DNA from: Lacisediminihabitans sp046156175
GTDB taxonomy: Bacteria > Actinomycetota > Actinomycetes > Actinomycetales > Microbacteriaceae
Assembly (NCBI RefSeq): GCF_046156175.1
Contig: NZ_JAYLVL010000002.1
Span: forward strand, 186,001-250,000
DNA length: 64,000 bases
Reading direction: 5' to 3'
Part shown: positions 1-10,175 of the stretch, one piece after another
Position numbering within the stretch: the stretch's first letter is position 1
Layout of the letters: every line of letters begins with the position of its first letter
Program-made: the position numbers and the translations under genes
The notes under the pieces: generated by a model
The model's input: only the letters and a program-made list of their open reading frames with translations
Database searches by the model: none
What the model was told of the DNA's origin: nothing

Positions 1-675
1 GGCGACTCCACGCACGGTCGGGCGAACGCCCTTCCAGCGCATACGGCCGGCCTTCCCCCAGTTGATGTTCGACTGCTCGGCGTTGCCGACCTCGCCGATC
101 GTGGCGCGGCAGCGCGCGTCGACGTTGCGGATCTCACCGGACGGCAGGCGGAGCTGCGCGTACGGGCCGTCCTTGGCGACGAGACGAACCGATGCTCCGG
201 CAGAGCGAGCCATCTTGGCTCCCCCGCCCGGCTTCAGCTCGATCGCGTGGATGACAGTACCGACCGGGATGTTGCGCAGCGGCAGGTTGTTACCCGGCTT
301 GATGTCTGCGCCGGCGCCCGACTCGATGATGTCGCCCTGGTTGAGCTTGTTCGGAGCGATGATGTAGCGCTTCGAGCCATCCACGAAATGAAGCAGCGCA
401 ATGCGCGCCGTGCGGTTCGGGTCGTACTCGATCTCGGCGACGCGGGCGTTGACGCCGTCCTTGTCGTTGCGCTTGAAGTCGATCACGCGGTACTGGCGCT
501 TGTGGCCACCACCGATGTGACGGGTCGTGATGCGACCGGCGTTGTTACGGCCACCGGTCTTGGGCAGCGGGCGAAGAAGCGACTTCTCCGGGGTCGAACG
601 CGTGATCTCGGCAAAGTCTGCAACCGAGGAACCGCGACGACCGGGAGTCGTGGGCTTGTACTTACGAATAGCCAT
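1..675 (-). CDS. rplB: 50S ribosomal protein L2 (uL2), 3' end cut by window edge
   Basis: The first 225 codons of L2 are present and the C-terminus lies beyond the window. L2 is a core large-subunit protein needed for peptidyl transferase assembly. The reading frame opens MAIRKYKPTTPGRRG and contains the RNA-binding core segments RHIGGGHKRQYRVIDFKR, NIPVGTVIHAIELKPGGGAK and a final WGKAGRMRWKGVRPTVRG, all diagnostic of uL2. It starts 19 bp after the rplW stop and is the last visible member of the S10 operon. The start is ATG at 675. The absence of a stop codon is due to the window boundary and not to a mutation. Confidence 0.98.
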   Translation of the reverse strand, partial: MAIRKYKPTTPGRRGSSVADFAEITRSTPEKSLLRPLPKTGGRNNAGRITTRHIGGGHKRQYRVIDFKRNDKDGVNARVAEIEYDPNRTARIALLHFVDGSKRYIIAPNKLNQGDIIESGAGADIKPGNNLPLRNIPVGTVIHAIELKPGGGAKMARSAGASVRLVAKDGPYAQLRLPSGEIRNVDARCRATIGEVGNAEQSNINWGKAGRMRWKGVRPTVRGVA

Positions 676-694
676 TGTTTTCTCTCCTCAGTCC

Positions 695-997
695 CTAGCC
701 GACAGCCGTGAAGATGTCGATGGAACCGGACTTGAGGGTCACGATCGCGCGCTTGGTGTCCTTGCGCTTGCCGAGACCGAACTTGGTACGGCGGGTCTTG
801 CCCTTTTTGTTCAGGGTGTTGATCGACGCAACCTCGACGCTGAAGATCTTCTCGATCGCCAGCTTGATCTCGGTCTTGTTCGACCGCGGGTCGACGATGA
901 AGGTGTACTTGCCCTGGTCGATCAGGCTGTAGCTCTTCTCGGAGACGACCGGCGACAGGATGACGTCGCGGGGGTCCTTCTGGGTCGCGATGCTCAT
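695..997 (-). CDS. rplW: 50S ribosomal protein L23 (uL23)
   Basis: This 100-residue protein has the normal length for bacterial L23, which sits at the polypeptide exit tunnel and forms part of the docking site for trigger factor and SRP. The motif DVILSPVVSEKSYSLIDQGK near the N-terminus and KTRRTKFGLGKRKDTKRA in the basic loop identify the family. The ATG overlaps the end of rplD by 4 bp, which indicates translational coupling, and rplB follows after 19 bp. Nothing unusual was seen. Confidence 0.97.
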   Translation of the reverse strand: MSIATQKDPRDVILSPVVSEKSYSLIDQGKYTFIVDPRSNKTEIKLAIEKIFSVEVASINTLNKKGKTRRTKFGLGKRKDTKRAIVTLKSGSIDIFTAVG

Positions 998-1725
998 GCG
1001 GATGCCTTCTCTCTACGTGCCGCTGCACGCTCAGGGCTGACGCGCTTCTTGCTGACCGGCGCGTCGTCCTCGGTGGCCTCGACCTGTGCGGTCTTGACCG
1101 GTCCGGCGACGAAGCCGTCGAAGGCGCTCTTGGTGAACACGATGTCGTCGCTCACGACGACGTCGTAGGCGTTGAGCTGGTCCCAGGTGAGCACGTGCAC
1201 GCCGGGGATGTTGCGAACGCTCTTCTGGCTGATCAGGTCGTCGCGCTCGATGACGATGAGCACGTGGCTCGAGGTGGCGATGCTCGCCAACAGCGCGACG
1301 ATGGTCTTGGTCGATGGCACGTCTCCGACGGAGAGCGAGTCGACGACGTGGATGCGTCCGCCGCGGGCGCGGTCCGAGAGGGCGCCGCGCAGTGCTGCCG
1401 CGATCATCTTCTTGGGGGTGCGCTGCGCGTAGTCGCGGGGGTGGGGTCCGTGGACGATTCCACCACCGGTCATCTGGGGAGCACGGATCGATCCCTGGCG
1501 GGCACGACCGGTTCCCTTCTGCTTGAACGGCTTGCGACCAGCACCGGACACTTCACCACGACGGAGCGTGTTGTGCGTGCCCTGGCGGGCTGCGGCGCGC
1601 TGAGCGACGACAACCTGGTGGATGAGCGGGACGTTGGTCTGCACGTCGAAGGTCTCGGCGGGGAGGTCGACAGAGCCGACCTTCTTCCCCTTGGAGTCGA
1701 TGACGTCGAGCGTGTTCTCGGCCAT
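994..1725 (-). CDS. rplD: 50S ribosomal protein L4 (uL4)
   Basis: L4 binds 23S rRNA and its extended loop lines the exit tunnel. The loop is visible as RRGEVSGAGRKPFKQKGTG followed by RARQGSIRAPQMTGGG, the most conserved part of the family. The protein has 243 residues, somewhat longer than the usual 205-220, because of a charged C-terminal tail after about residue 212 ending in RVSPERAAARREKASA. Such tails occur in actinobacterial L4. It overlaps rplW by 4 bp and begins 4 bp after the rplC stop, so it lies inside the S10 operon. Confidence 0.97.
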   Translation of the reverse strand: MAENTLDVIDSKGKKVGSVDLPAETFDVQTNVPLIHQVVVAQRAAARQGTHNTLRRGEVSGAGRKPFKQKGTGRARQGSIRAPQMTGGGIVHGPHPRDYAQRTPKKMIAAALRGALSDRARGGRIHVVDSLSVGDVPSTKTIVALLASIATSSHVLIVIERDDLISQKSVRNIPGVHVLTWDQLNAYDVVVSDDIVFTKSAFDGFVAGPVKTAQVEATEDDAPVSKKRVSPERAAARREKASA

Positions 1726-1729
1726 GGCC

Positions 1730-2380
1730 TTACGCTCCCTTCACTGCGTTGCGGACGAAGACGATGCGGCCCTTGGCGCCGGGAACGGCACCCTTGACCA
1801 GGATCAGGTTCTTCTCGAGGTCGACCGAGTGCACGATGAGGTTCATCGCGGTGACGCGGTCACCACCCATGCGGCCGGCCATGCGCATTCCCTTGAACAC
1901 GCGGGAGGGCGTGGAGGATGCACCGATCGAGCCGGGCTTGCGGTGGTTGCGGTGAGAACCGTGAGACGAGGAGACACCCTTGAAGTTGTGGCGCTTCATG
2001 ACTCCGGCGAAGCCCTTGCCCTTGGAGGTACCGACGACGTCGACCTTCTGGCCGGCCTCGAAGATGTCGACCGCGATCTCCTGGCCGAGCGTGTACTCGG
2101 CGGCATCCGCGGTGCGAACCTCGGTGAGGTGACGACGAGGCGTGACGCCCGCCTTGTCGAAGTGACCAGACGCCGGCTTGTTCACCTTGCGGGGGTCGAT
2201 CTGGCCGTAGGCGATCTGCACGGCGAGGTAGCCGTCGACCTCCTCTGAGCGCAGCTGGGTCACGACGTTGGGAGTGATCTCCACGACGGTGACGGGGATG
2301 AGCTTGTTGTTCGCATCCCAGACCTGGGTCATGCCGAGCTTCTTGCCCAGCAGTCCCTTGCTTGTCTTAGTAGTAGCCAT
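1730..2380 (-). CDS. rplC: 50S ribosomal protein L3 (uL3)
   Basis: The 216-residue protein contains the L3 signature GLLGKKLGMTQVWD at the N-terminus and the tunnel-reaching loop SHGSHRNHRKPGSIGASSTP with the downstream GRMGGDRVT, where L3 is glutamine-methylated in some bacteria. L3 nucleates assembly of the 50S subunit. It starts 8 bp after rpsJ and ends 4 bp before rplD, in standard S10 operon order. It shows no unusual features. Confidence 0.97.
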   Translation of the reverse strand: MATTKTSKGLLGKKLGMTQVWDANNKLIPVTVVEITPNVVTQLRSEEVDGYLAVQIAYGQIDPRKVNKPASGHFDKAGVTPRRHLTEVRTADAAEYTLGQEIAVDIFEAGQKVDVVGTSKGKGFAGVMKRHNFKGVSSSHGSHRNHRKPGSIGASSTPSRVFKGMRMAGRMGGDRVTAMNLIVHSVDLEKNLILVKGAVPGAKGRIVFVRNAVKGA

Positions 2381-2388
2381 GATTCGTC

Positions 2389-2697
2389 CTACAGCTTGAT
2401 CTCGATGTTGACGTCGGCGGGGAGGTCGAGTCGCATGAGCGAGTCGACGGCCTTCGGCGTCGGGTCGATGATGTCGATGAGGCGCTTGTGGGTGCGCTTC
2501 TCGAAGTGCTCGCGGCTGTCCTTGTACTTATGAGGGGAACGGATCACGACGATCACGTTCTTCTCGGTAGGAAGGGGCACCGGGCCGACGACAGTAGCAC
2601 CGGCACGGGTGACCGTGTCGACGATCTTGCGCGCCGAGCTGTCGATGACCTCGTGGTCATACGACTTAAGTCGGATGCGGATCTTTTGTCCCGCCAT
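2389..2697 (-). CDS. rpsJ: 30S ribosomal protein S10 (uS10, NusE)
   Basis: S10 is both a 30S head protein and the NusE subunit of transcription antitermination complexes. At 102 residues it has the expected length. It opens MAGQKIRIRLKSYDHEVID and contains the family signature VVGPVPLPTEKNVIVVIRSP and SREHFEKRTHKRLIDI. It is the first gene of the S10 operon, so the operon promoter should lie in the 407-bp gap upstream (2,698-3,104). Confidence 0.97.
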   Translation of the reverse strand: MAGQKIRIRLKSYDHEVIDSSARKIVDTVTRAGATVVGPVPLPTEKNVIVVIRSPHKYKDSREHFEKRTHKRLIDIIDPTPKAVDSLMRLDLPADVNIEIKL

Positions 2698-3104
2698 GTG
2701 TGACTCACTCTCTTTAATGCATCTTGGCTTCGCGACACGCGCTCGGCTATTGGATGCTCGGTTTGCTCAGTCCGCGCCCTTGGGAGGCCCGGTGCTGTCG
2801 CACCACTGTTTTTGTGTCAATGAATACTTGAGTTTTGTCGACCCCCGCGCCCGGGCGTGTTGCCCGCACACCGAACATGTTTGTGACCACATCCAGGGGA
2901 TTCGATTAAGTCGTGTTCTGCTACCCGCGGCCCAGATGATGACGCTGGATCATGACGATCCGGTCTCGCATCTGTGCACTGCCTGGCAGTGATCCCGGCG
3001 CAAAGCCGGTTTTGTTGAACTAGGAGAGTCTGCCACAGGTTTGGAGTGTCTGCAACCCGGGCGTGTCACGCTGCGGCGTGTCGCACCCGCCCCGGAAAAC
3101 GGGC
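2698..3104 (-). other. S10 operon leader / intergenic region
   Basis: No convincing gene lies in this 407-bp gap. On the minus strand, upstream of rpsJ, a perfect -35-like hexamer TTGACA is seen at 2815-2820, about 118 bp from the ATG, but no clear -10 element was identified. A small hairpin (CCGGC at 2995-2999, GCCGG at 3005-3009) lies between the DUF1275 stop and this candidate promoter and may help end upstream transcription. Promoter assignment is tentative. Confidence 0.4.
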
Positions 3105-3791
3105 TCAGAGGGAGCGACGATCCGCCGTGACGAGTGTGATCGTTCCGCCGGTGAAGATGATCGTGCCGGCGAGCAGTGCGACGGCACCACCGGCCCACTG
3201 CACGCACAGTGCGCCGATGGCCGCGCCCACTCCCATGGCAACCACCGCAGCGAGGCGCGGGAACCAGTTCTTGCTGGTTCCTCCGGCCAGCCTGCTGTCC
3301 CGAGCGAGGTTGGCGAGGGTGTTCGTGACGACGATCGTGGTGACATCCGAGTTGCCGATGGGCTTGACCGCGGAGACCTGGGCACCCATGACGACAGCGA
3401 GAAGAGCGGTCACCGCGAGGAGCGCTGGGTGGCTGAGGTCGTGGACGAGCAGCCAATAGATCGCGAGGGCGATCATCAACACCGCTCCCCCGATCAATAC
3501 CCCGCGGCTCGAGCGCGGAAGTCCCTTCGGTGCCGATTGGCCGACGATCCGTCCACCCAGAATCGATCCGAGGACGAAGCCGAGGAGCGCGATGATGTTG
3601 TTGAGCAGCAGCGACTTGCCCGCTCCGACCAGGCTGAAGCCGATGAACAGCACGTTACCGGTCATGTTGCCGGTGAACACCTTGTCGAGGGCGAGGTAGC
3701 TCACGGCATCGATGCACCCGGTGGAAGCGGTCAGCAGAAGGAGGCCGGTGACGAAGTGGTGGCCGACGGGGAGAAGTGGGGGGCGCGCCAT
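3105..3791 (-). CDS. YoaK-family (DUF1275) integral membrane protein
   Basis: The 228-residue protein is almost entirely hydrophobic with about six predicted membrane segments. It carries the DUF1275/YoaK hallmarks: TASTGCIDAVSYLALDKVF, then FTGNMTGNVLFIGF near the N-terminus, and MGAQVSAVKPIGNSDVTTIV, then VTNTLANLA in the middle. The molecular function of the family is not established; small-molecule transport has been suggested. It stands alone between the S10 operon and the MT0933-like gene, on the same strand as both. The start is ATG at 3791. Confidence 0.85.
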   Translation of the reverse strand: MARPPLLPVGHHFVTGLLLLTASTGCIDAVSYLALDKVFTGNMTGNVLFIGFSLVGAGKSLLLNNIIALLGFVLGSILGGRIVGQSAPKGLPRSSRGVLIGGAVLMIALAIYWLLVHDLSHPALLAVTALLAVVMGAQVSAVKPIGNSDVTTIVVTNTLANLARDSRLAGGTSKNWFPRLAAVVAMGVGAAIGALCVQWAGGAVALLAGTIIFTGGTITLVTADRRSL

Positions 3792-3832
3792 TCCCCTAAC
3801 GGTAGTGGAATCGCGCGACCCCCTATCGTCGT

Positions 3833-4042
3833 CTACTCGGTGCCGACTGCTTTGTCGGCGGCATCCCGGGCACTATCGATCTGCTCTTCGAACTTTCCGC
3901 CGGTGATCTTGTTGGCGACGCCGGCTACGCCGTCGAGAAGCCTGTCGCTGATGTCTTCTGCCTGCTCGCTGTGCAGGGCTCCGGCGACCTTGTCATCCTT
4001 GAGGAACGCCTCTGCCTTACCGGTGATGTCCTCGAGTCCCAT
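3833..4042 (-). CDS. MT0933-like (Rv0909-type) small antitoxin-family protein
   Basis: This is a 69-residue charged, helical protein beginning MGLEDITGKAEAFLKDDK and ending in a helix with NKITGGKFEEQIDSARDAAD. The pattern, an amphipathic helix followed by KxTGGKxxxQIDxAxD, matches the actinobacterial MT0933/Rv0909 family (PF14013), annotated as a putative antitoxin. No toxin gene (for example an Rv0910-like SRPBCC partner) lies next to it, so a stress or general-purpose role is as likely as a toxin-antitoxin role. It lies between DUF1275 and topoisomerase IB. Confidence 0.6.
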   Translation of the reverse strand: MGLEDITGKAEAFLKDDKVAGALHSEQAEDISDRLLDGVAGVANKITGGKFEEQIDSARDAADKAVGTE

Positions 4043-4129
4043 GCGTATCTCCTTTGATCCAGTGCCGCCCAGGCGGCCGGCAGGCTAATTCTGCACCCCC
4101 CGCCCTGAGCCGTAAAGAAGGTTCCGCGT

Positions 4130-5098
4130 TCAGTCGAAGAGCAGGGCGCGCAGTTCGGACTCCGCAGAATTCAGCCGATGCGGATCGATCGTGGCGTGCT
4201 CCGCATAGCGGTCGACCAATCGAGGGTCGACATAGCTCTTGCGTGCGATCGAGGGGGTGTTGCCGAGCACCGCCGAGGCATCCCGCATCGCTTGCGCGAT
4301 GGCGCGGTCGCGGGCGGACTTGCGCTGCTCCGGTCCGTGTTTGGCGAGACTCACTGCTGCCGCGACCGTTCCGTGCAGCGTGCGGAAGTCCTTCGCGGTG
4401 AACTCTCCCCCGGTGCGGTCGCGCACGTACGCATTGATGTCCGGAGCCACCACCGGATGCCACCGTGAGCCCTCCTTCCACGCGAGAAGACGCGCATTCG
4501 GCCCTCGCCTCTTCAGCGACCGCACCACCGTGGCCAGGTCGGGGTCAGTGATCTCCGACTGCCACTCCTGACCGCTTTTCGCGGGGAAGTGCAGTGCAAC
4601 CGTGTCGCCACTCACCGTCGCGTGAGAGCACAACAGCGTGGCAAGGCCGTGGCTGCCGTTGGACTCGGCGTACTGCTCCGAGCCCACTCGCAGCGAGCCG
4701 GTATCGAGCATCCGGAATGCCGCGGCGAGAGCCCGCTCGCGCGAGGGCTCGTCGGCGCGCAGCTCGATCGTCACCCGTCGGCGCGCGGCGGGAAGCGATT
4801 CGGCGAGGCTCAGCGCCCGATCGAACTTGATGCGGTCCTTCTGCTCACGCCAGGTGGGGTGATAGATGTATTGGCGGCGGCCCGCGGCATCCACTCCCGT
4901 CGCCTGGATGTGGCCGTTGGGATACGGGGCGATCCAGACTTCCGTCCATGCCGGGGGGATGGCGAGATGTTCGATCCGTTCCCTGAGCTCCGGGTCGACG
5001 ATCGGATGTCCGGCGGCGTCCTTGTAGGAGAAGCCGCGCCCTGCCCGCACCCGCCGCAATCCCGCACCGGAGGAGTCACTGCGGCGAAGTCGGGGCAT
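4130..5098 (-). CDS. DNA topoisomerase IB (poxvirus-type)
   Basis: Type IB topoisomerases relax supercoils by nicking one strand through a 3'-phosphotyrosine bond. The 322-residue protein has the N-terminal DNA-binding region (GRGFSYKDAAGHPI, LAIPPAWTEVWIAPYPNGHI, then QATGVDAAGRRQYIYHPTWR) and a C-terminal catalytic domain. The nucleophile is predicted to be the Tyr at about residue 289 in ARKSYVDPRLVDRY, and FRTLHGTVAAA carries part of the Arg/Lys/His catalytic set. The length matches bacterial viral-like TopIB enzymes. It is a single gene lying between tuf and the S10 operon. Confidence 0.9.
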   Translation of the reverse strand: MPRLRRSDSSGAGLRRVRAGRGFSYKDAAGHPIVDPELRERIEHLAIPPAWTEVWIAPYPNGHIQATGVDAAGRRQYIYHPTWREQKDRIKFDRALSLAESLPAARRRVTIELRADEPSRERALAAAFRMLDTGSLRVGSEQYAESNGSHGLATLLCSHATVSGDTVALHFPAKSGQEWQSEITDPDLATVVRSLKRRGPNARLLAWKEGSRWHPVVAPDINAYVRDRTGGEFTAKDFRTLHGTVAAAVSLAKHGPEQRKSARDRAIAQAMRDASAVLGNTPSIARKSYVDPRLVDRYAEHATIDPHRLNSAESELRALLFD

Positions 5099-5403
5099 GG
5101 TTCCAGCCTAGGCAGCGGATGTCGGGTGGCAAGCGGGTTGCGCGAGAGGGCCTTCCGTGCGTGGCCGCTGTCCGCCGCGCCCTCCCATTTGTCCCTCCGT
5201 GCGTGGCCGCCCCCGCCACCGAGTCGTCGCTATCTGCCCATTCCGGCTGGCCCGGGGACAGAAAGTGTCGTCTCGACGCTCAGGGAAGGGCGAAGACGCC
5301 GGCGGAGAGTGAGCGGGGAGGCAGTGCGTGCCCGGAAACCACGAAGGGCCGCACCCTCTCGGGTGCAGCCCTTCGTTTGCGCTGAATCAGCGCCGAACTG
5401 TTA
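5099..5403. other. Intergenic region between topoisomerase IB and tuf
   Basis: No gene was found in this 305-bp gap. It contains the tuf terminator (listed separately) and a 15-bp direct repeat, TCCGTGCGTGGCCGC, at 5154-5168 and 5196-5210. The promoter of the topoisomerase gene should lie here but no clear consensus was recognised. Confidence 0.5.
5341..5376 (-). terminator. Terminator of the str operon (after tuf)
   Basis: A long hairpin has outer arms ACGAAGGGC / GCCCTTCGT and inner arms GCACCC / GGGTGC with a 4-nt loop, 28 bp downstream of the tuf stop. There is no long U tract, which is common for actinobacterial terminators. Confidence 0.75.
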
Positions 5404-6597
5404 CTACTTGAGGATCTTGATTACCGTGCCGGCGCCGACGGTGCGTCCACCCTCGCGAATAGCGAAGCGGAGGCCTTCCTCCATGGCGATCGGCTGAATC
5501 AGGTTGACCGTCATCTCGGTGGTGTCGCCGGGCATGACCATCTCGGTGCCCTCGGGCAGCGAGATGACGCCGGTGACGTCCGTGGTGCGGAAGTAGAACT
5601 GCGGGCGGTAGTTCGCGTAGAACGGGTTGTGACGGCCACCCTCATCCTTGGAAAGGATGTAGGCGTTCGCCTCGAACTCGGTGTGAGGCGTGACCGAACC
5701 GGGCTTCACGACAACCTGGCCGCGCTCGACGTCTTCACGCTTGGTTCCACGGAGAAGGAGTCCGACGTTCTCACCGGCGCGCGCATCTTCGAGGGTCTTG
5801 CGGAACATCTCGATGGCGGTGACGGTGGTCTTGGAGGACTTCTCCTTGATGCCGACGATCTCCACCTCGTCGTTCGGGTGGAGGATTCCACGCTCGACAC
5901 GACCGGTGATGACGGTTCCACGACCGGTGATCGTGAAGACGTCCTCGACGGGCATGAGGAAGGGCTTCTCGGTCTCGCGGACGGGCTCGGGAACGAACTC
6001 GTCCACCTTGTCCATGAGGTCGGCAACGGTCGCTGCCCACTTCTCGTCGCCCTCGAGGGCCTTGAGTGCGGAGACACGCACGACGGGAGCGTTGTCCCCG
6101 TCGAACTCCTGGCTCGAGAGCAGCTCGCGAACCTCGATCTCGACGAGCTCGAGGATCTCTTCGTCGTCGACGACGTCGGACTTGTTCAGTGCGACGACGA
6201 TGTACGGCACGCCGACCTGGCGAGCGAGCAGAACGTGCTCACGCGTCTGGGGCATCGGGCCGTCAGTGGCGGCGACGACCAGGATCGCGCCATCCATCTG
6301 GGCAGCACCGGTGATCATGTTCTTGATGTAGTCGGCGTGGCCGGGGGCGTCTACGTGTGCATAGTGGCGCTTCTCGGTCTGGTACTCCACGTGGGAGATG
6401 TTGATCGTGATTCCACGCTGCTTCTCCTCAGGGGAGTTGTCGATCTGGTCAAACGCGTAAGAAGCGTTCAACGTCGGGTACTTGTCGTGCAGCACCTTGG
6501 TAATTGCAGCCGTCAACGTGGTCTTACCGTGGTCGACGTGACCGATGGTACCGACGTTGACGTGTGGCTTAGTCCGCTCGAACTTTGCCTTCGCCAA
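5404..6597 (-). CDS. tuf: Elongation factor Tu
   Basis: EF-Tu delivers aminoacyl-tRNA to the ribosome as a GTP complex. The 397-residue length is standard. G-box motifs are GHVDHGKT at residues 19-26, DAPGHADY (the usual Cys is Ala here, a common variant) and NKSD. Domains II and III include ITGRGTVITGRVERG and the C-terminal VGAGTVIKILK. It is preceded by a strong Shine-Dalgarno (GAGGAGGACC before ATG). It is the last gene of the str operon, followed by a terminator. Confidence 0.98.
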   Translation of the reverse strand: MAKAKFERTKPHVNVGTIGHVDHGKTTLTAAITKVLHDKYPTLNASYAFDQIDNSPEEKQRGITINISHVEYQTEKRHYAHVDAPGHADYIKNMITGAAQMDGAILVVAATDGPMPQTREHVLLARQVGVPYIVVALNKSDVVDDEEILELVEIEVRELLSSQEFDGDNAPVVRVSALKALEGDEKWAATVADLMDKVDEFVPEPVRETEKPFLMPVEDVFTITGRGTVITGRVERGILHPNDEVEIVGIKEKSSKTTVTAIEMFRKTLEDARAGENVGLLLRGTKREDVERGQVVVKPGSVTPHTEFEANAYILSKDEGGRHNPFYANYRPQFYFRTTDVTGVISLPEGTEMVMPGDTTEMTVNLIQPIAMEEGLRFAIREGGRTVGAGTVIKILK

Positions 6598-6629
6598 TTG
6601 GTCCTCCTCAGGACTTAGGTGTAGACGCC

Positions 6630-6655
6630 CGCGGTTCGAATTGTTTCGAACCGCG
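6630..6655 (-). promoter_or_regulatory. Perfect hairpin in the fusA-tuf spacer
   Basis: CGCGGTTCGAA (6630-6640) and TTCGAACCGCG (6645-6655) form an 11-bp perfect inverted repeat with a 4-nt loop, about 50 bp downstream of the fusA stop and 33 bp upstream of tuf. It could be a partial terminator or mRNA stability element giving tuf separate dosage from fusA. The function is inferred. Confidence 0.55.
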
Positions 6656-6705
6656 TGCGCTACGGGGTTTGGATGTAGATATTTTACTTGGGCAGATAGC
6701 GGAAG

Positions 6706-8823
<2,118 letters not shown>

Positions 8824-8859
8824 GGAGTGTCCTTACGGTTAAAAAGTGGAATGGATGCT

Positions 8860-8936
8860 GGTCGAGTAGGGCGCGCAAGCGCCCGTATCGAGACCTGGAT
8901 CTCGATACACGCGCCGGGGCGCGTTACTCGATCAAC
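8860..8936. repeat. REP-like inverted pair between rpsG and fusA
   Basis: Two adjacent imperfect palindromes face each other. The first (8860-8895) runs GGTCGAGTAG ... GTATCGAGACC with an internal GGGCGCG/CGCCC stem. The second (8899-8936) runs ATCTCGATAC ... TTACTCGATCAAC with an internal GCGCC/GGCGC stem. The GGTCGAGTAG/TATCGAGACC ends are shared with the element inside lhr (51,542). It lies between two highly expressed genes and may affect mRNA processing. Confidence 0.7.
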
Positions 8937-8943
8937 GAAGTTG

Positions 8944-9414
8944 TTACCAGCGGTAGTGCGCGAAGGCCTTGTTGGCGTCGGCCATCTTGTGAGTGTCCTC
9001 ACGACGCTTCACGGCGGCACCGAGGCCGTTGGAAGCATCGAGGATCTCGTTGGTGAGACGCTCGGTCATGGTCTTCTCGCGACGACCCTTGGCGTAGGTG
9101 GTGAGCCAGCGCAATGCGAGGGTGTTGGCGCGGTGAGGCTTGACCTCGACCGGCACCTGGTAGGTGGATCCACCGACACGGCGGCTCTTGACCTCGATGG
9201 TGGGACGAACGTTGTCGAGCGCCTTCTTCAGCGTGACGACGGCATCCGCACCGTTCTTGGTCGATACTCCGACGAGCGCGTCGTAGACGATGCGCTCGGC
9301 GAGGCCCTTCTTGCCATCAAGAAGGATCTTGTTGACGAGCTGGCTGACGATGGGGGCTCCGTAGACCGGGTCCGCAACTACGGGACGCTTCGGTGCTGGT
9401 CCTTTACGAGGCAT
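8944..9414 (-). CDS. rpsG: 30S ribosomal protein S7 (uS7)
   Basis: S7 nucleates assembly of the 30S head and contacts the E-site tRNA. The 156-residue protein starts MPRKGPAPKRPVVADPVY and has the family signature KILLDGKKGLAERIVYDAL and TLALRWLTTYAKGRREKTM. Its ATG overlaps the rpsL stop by one base (TAATG), so the two are translationally coupled. The C-terminal end KMADANKAFAHYRW is typical. Confidence 0.98.
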   Translation of the reverse strand: MPRKGPAPKRPVVADPVYGAPIVSQLVNKILLDGKKGLAERIVYDALVGVSTKNGADAVVTLKKALDNVRPTIEVKSRRVGGSTYQVPVEVKPHRANTLALRWLTTYAKGRREKTMTERLTNEILDASNGLGAAVKRREDTHKMADANKAFAHYRW

Positions 9415-9788
9415 TACTTCTTGTCCTTCTTCGCGCCGTAGAGGCTACGGGCCTGCTTGCGGTTCTTAACGGCCTGGGTGTCGAGCGCGCCGCGCACGAT
9501 CTTGTAACGCACACCGGGGAGGTCCTTGACGCGACCGCCGCGGATGAGCACCATCGAGTGCTCCTGCAGGTTGTGGCCTTCGCCGGGAATGTAGGCGGTC
9601 ACCTCGGTGCCGTTGGAGAGCTTGACGCGCGCGACCTTGCGGAGAGCCGAGTTCGGCTTCTTCGGGGTGGTCGTGTACACGCGGGTGCACACACCGCGCT
9701 GCTGCGGGTTGCCCTTGAGGGCGGGCGCCTTGGTCTTGACGACCTTGGGGCTGCGGCCCTTGCGGACCAACTGCTGAATGGTGGGCAC
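9414..9788 (-). CDS. rpsL: 30S ribosomal protein S12 (uS12)
   Basis: S12 monitors codon-anticodon pairing at the decoding centre. The GTG at 9788 is chosen because it gives the standard 124-residue protein starting (M)PTIQQLVRKGRS and is preceded by AAGGAG; a longer upstream frame adds 31 residues unrelated to S12. Both streptomycin-relevant lysine contexts are wild type (TTPKKPNSALRKV and GGRVKDLPGVRYK), so no ribosomal streptomycin resistance is predicted. It is the first gene of the str operon and couples to rpsG. Confidence 0.97.
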   Translation of the reverse strand: MPTIQQLVRKGRSPKVVKTKAPALKGNPQQRGVCTRVYTTTPKKPNSALRKVARVKLSNGTEVTAYIPGEGHNLQEHSMVLIRGGRVKDLPGVRYKIVRGALDTQAVKNRKQARSLYGAKKDKK

Positions 9789-10175
9789 TACATACTCCTT
9801 GTATTTACTGCACGGTGACAGATGTTGCGTAGCATCCGTTCCGACGTTCTGTAGGTCCGTCGGAAACGTTTTGCACCACACGCGAATCTCACGAGAATGT
9901 TCGATCCTGAGTGGTATGCCGTGGGGGCTGCTGGTCTTTCACAGACCGGCAAACCTAGCTTGTATGGCTGTAGTCGAGCCTGAACCGCACCCCGAAACGG
10001 CGGGCGCGGTTCAAGCGCACGACAAAGCGCACACCTCGTAGATACTAGCCTCCGGGAGGGGTGGTGGTCAAATGATGGTCGGGGCTCGGGCCCGCATCCA
10101 TCACGCCCTCGGTGAACGCAGAAACGCGAGCCGGACCTGAGGCCCGACCCGCGTTCTGGCGACGCAGTGGGAAGA
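9789..10175 (-). other. str operon leader and spacer to the T7SS locus
   Basis: There is no gene in this 387-bp gap. Upstream of rpsL it contains an 8-bp perfect inverted repeat (TGAACCGC at 9981-9988, GCGGTTCA at 10006-10013, 17-bp spacer) and a small hairpin (GGTCT at 9933-9937, AGACC at 9943-9947) that would be in the long 5' leader. A promoter must lie here but no clear consensus boxes were recognised. The far end holds a terminator for the upstream WXG100 gene. Confidence 0.45.
10123..10155 (-). terminator. Probable terminator after the WXG100 gene
   Basis: AACGCG (10123-10128) and CGCGTT (10150-10155) flank an imperfect inner stem. It lies 21 bp after the stop of the WXG100 gene and in front of the str operon promoter region. 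Confidence 0.5.

Noticed and set aside
9789..9881. 31-residue N-terminal extension of S12
   Set aside because: The standard S12 N-terminus follows a GTG with AAGGAG; the extension is unrelated to S12.
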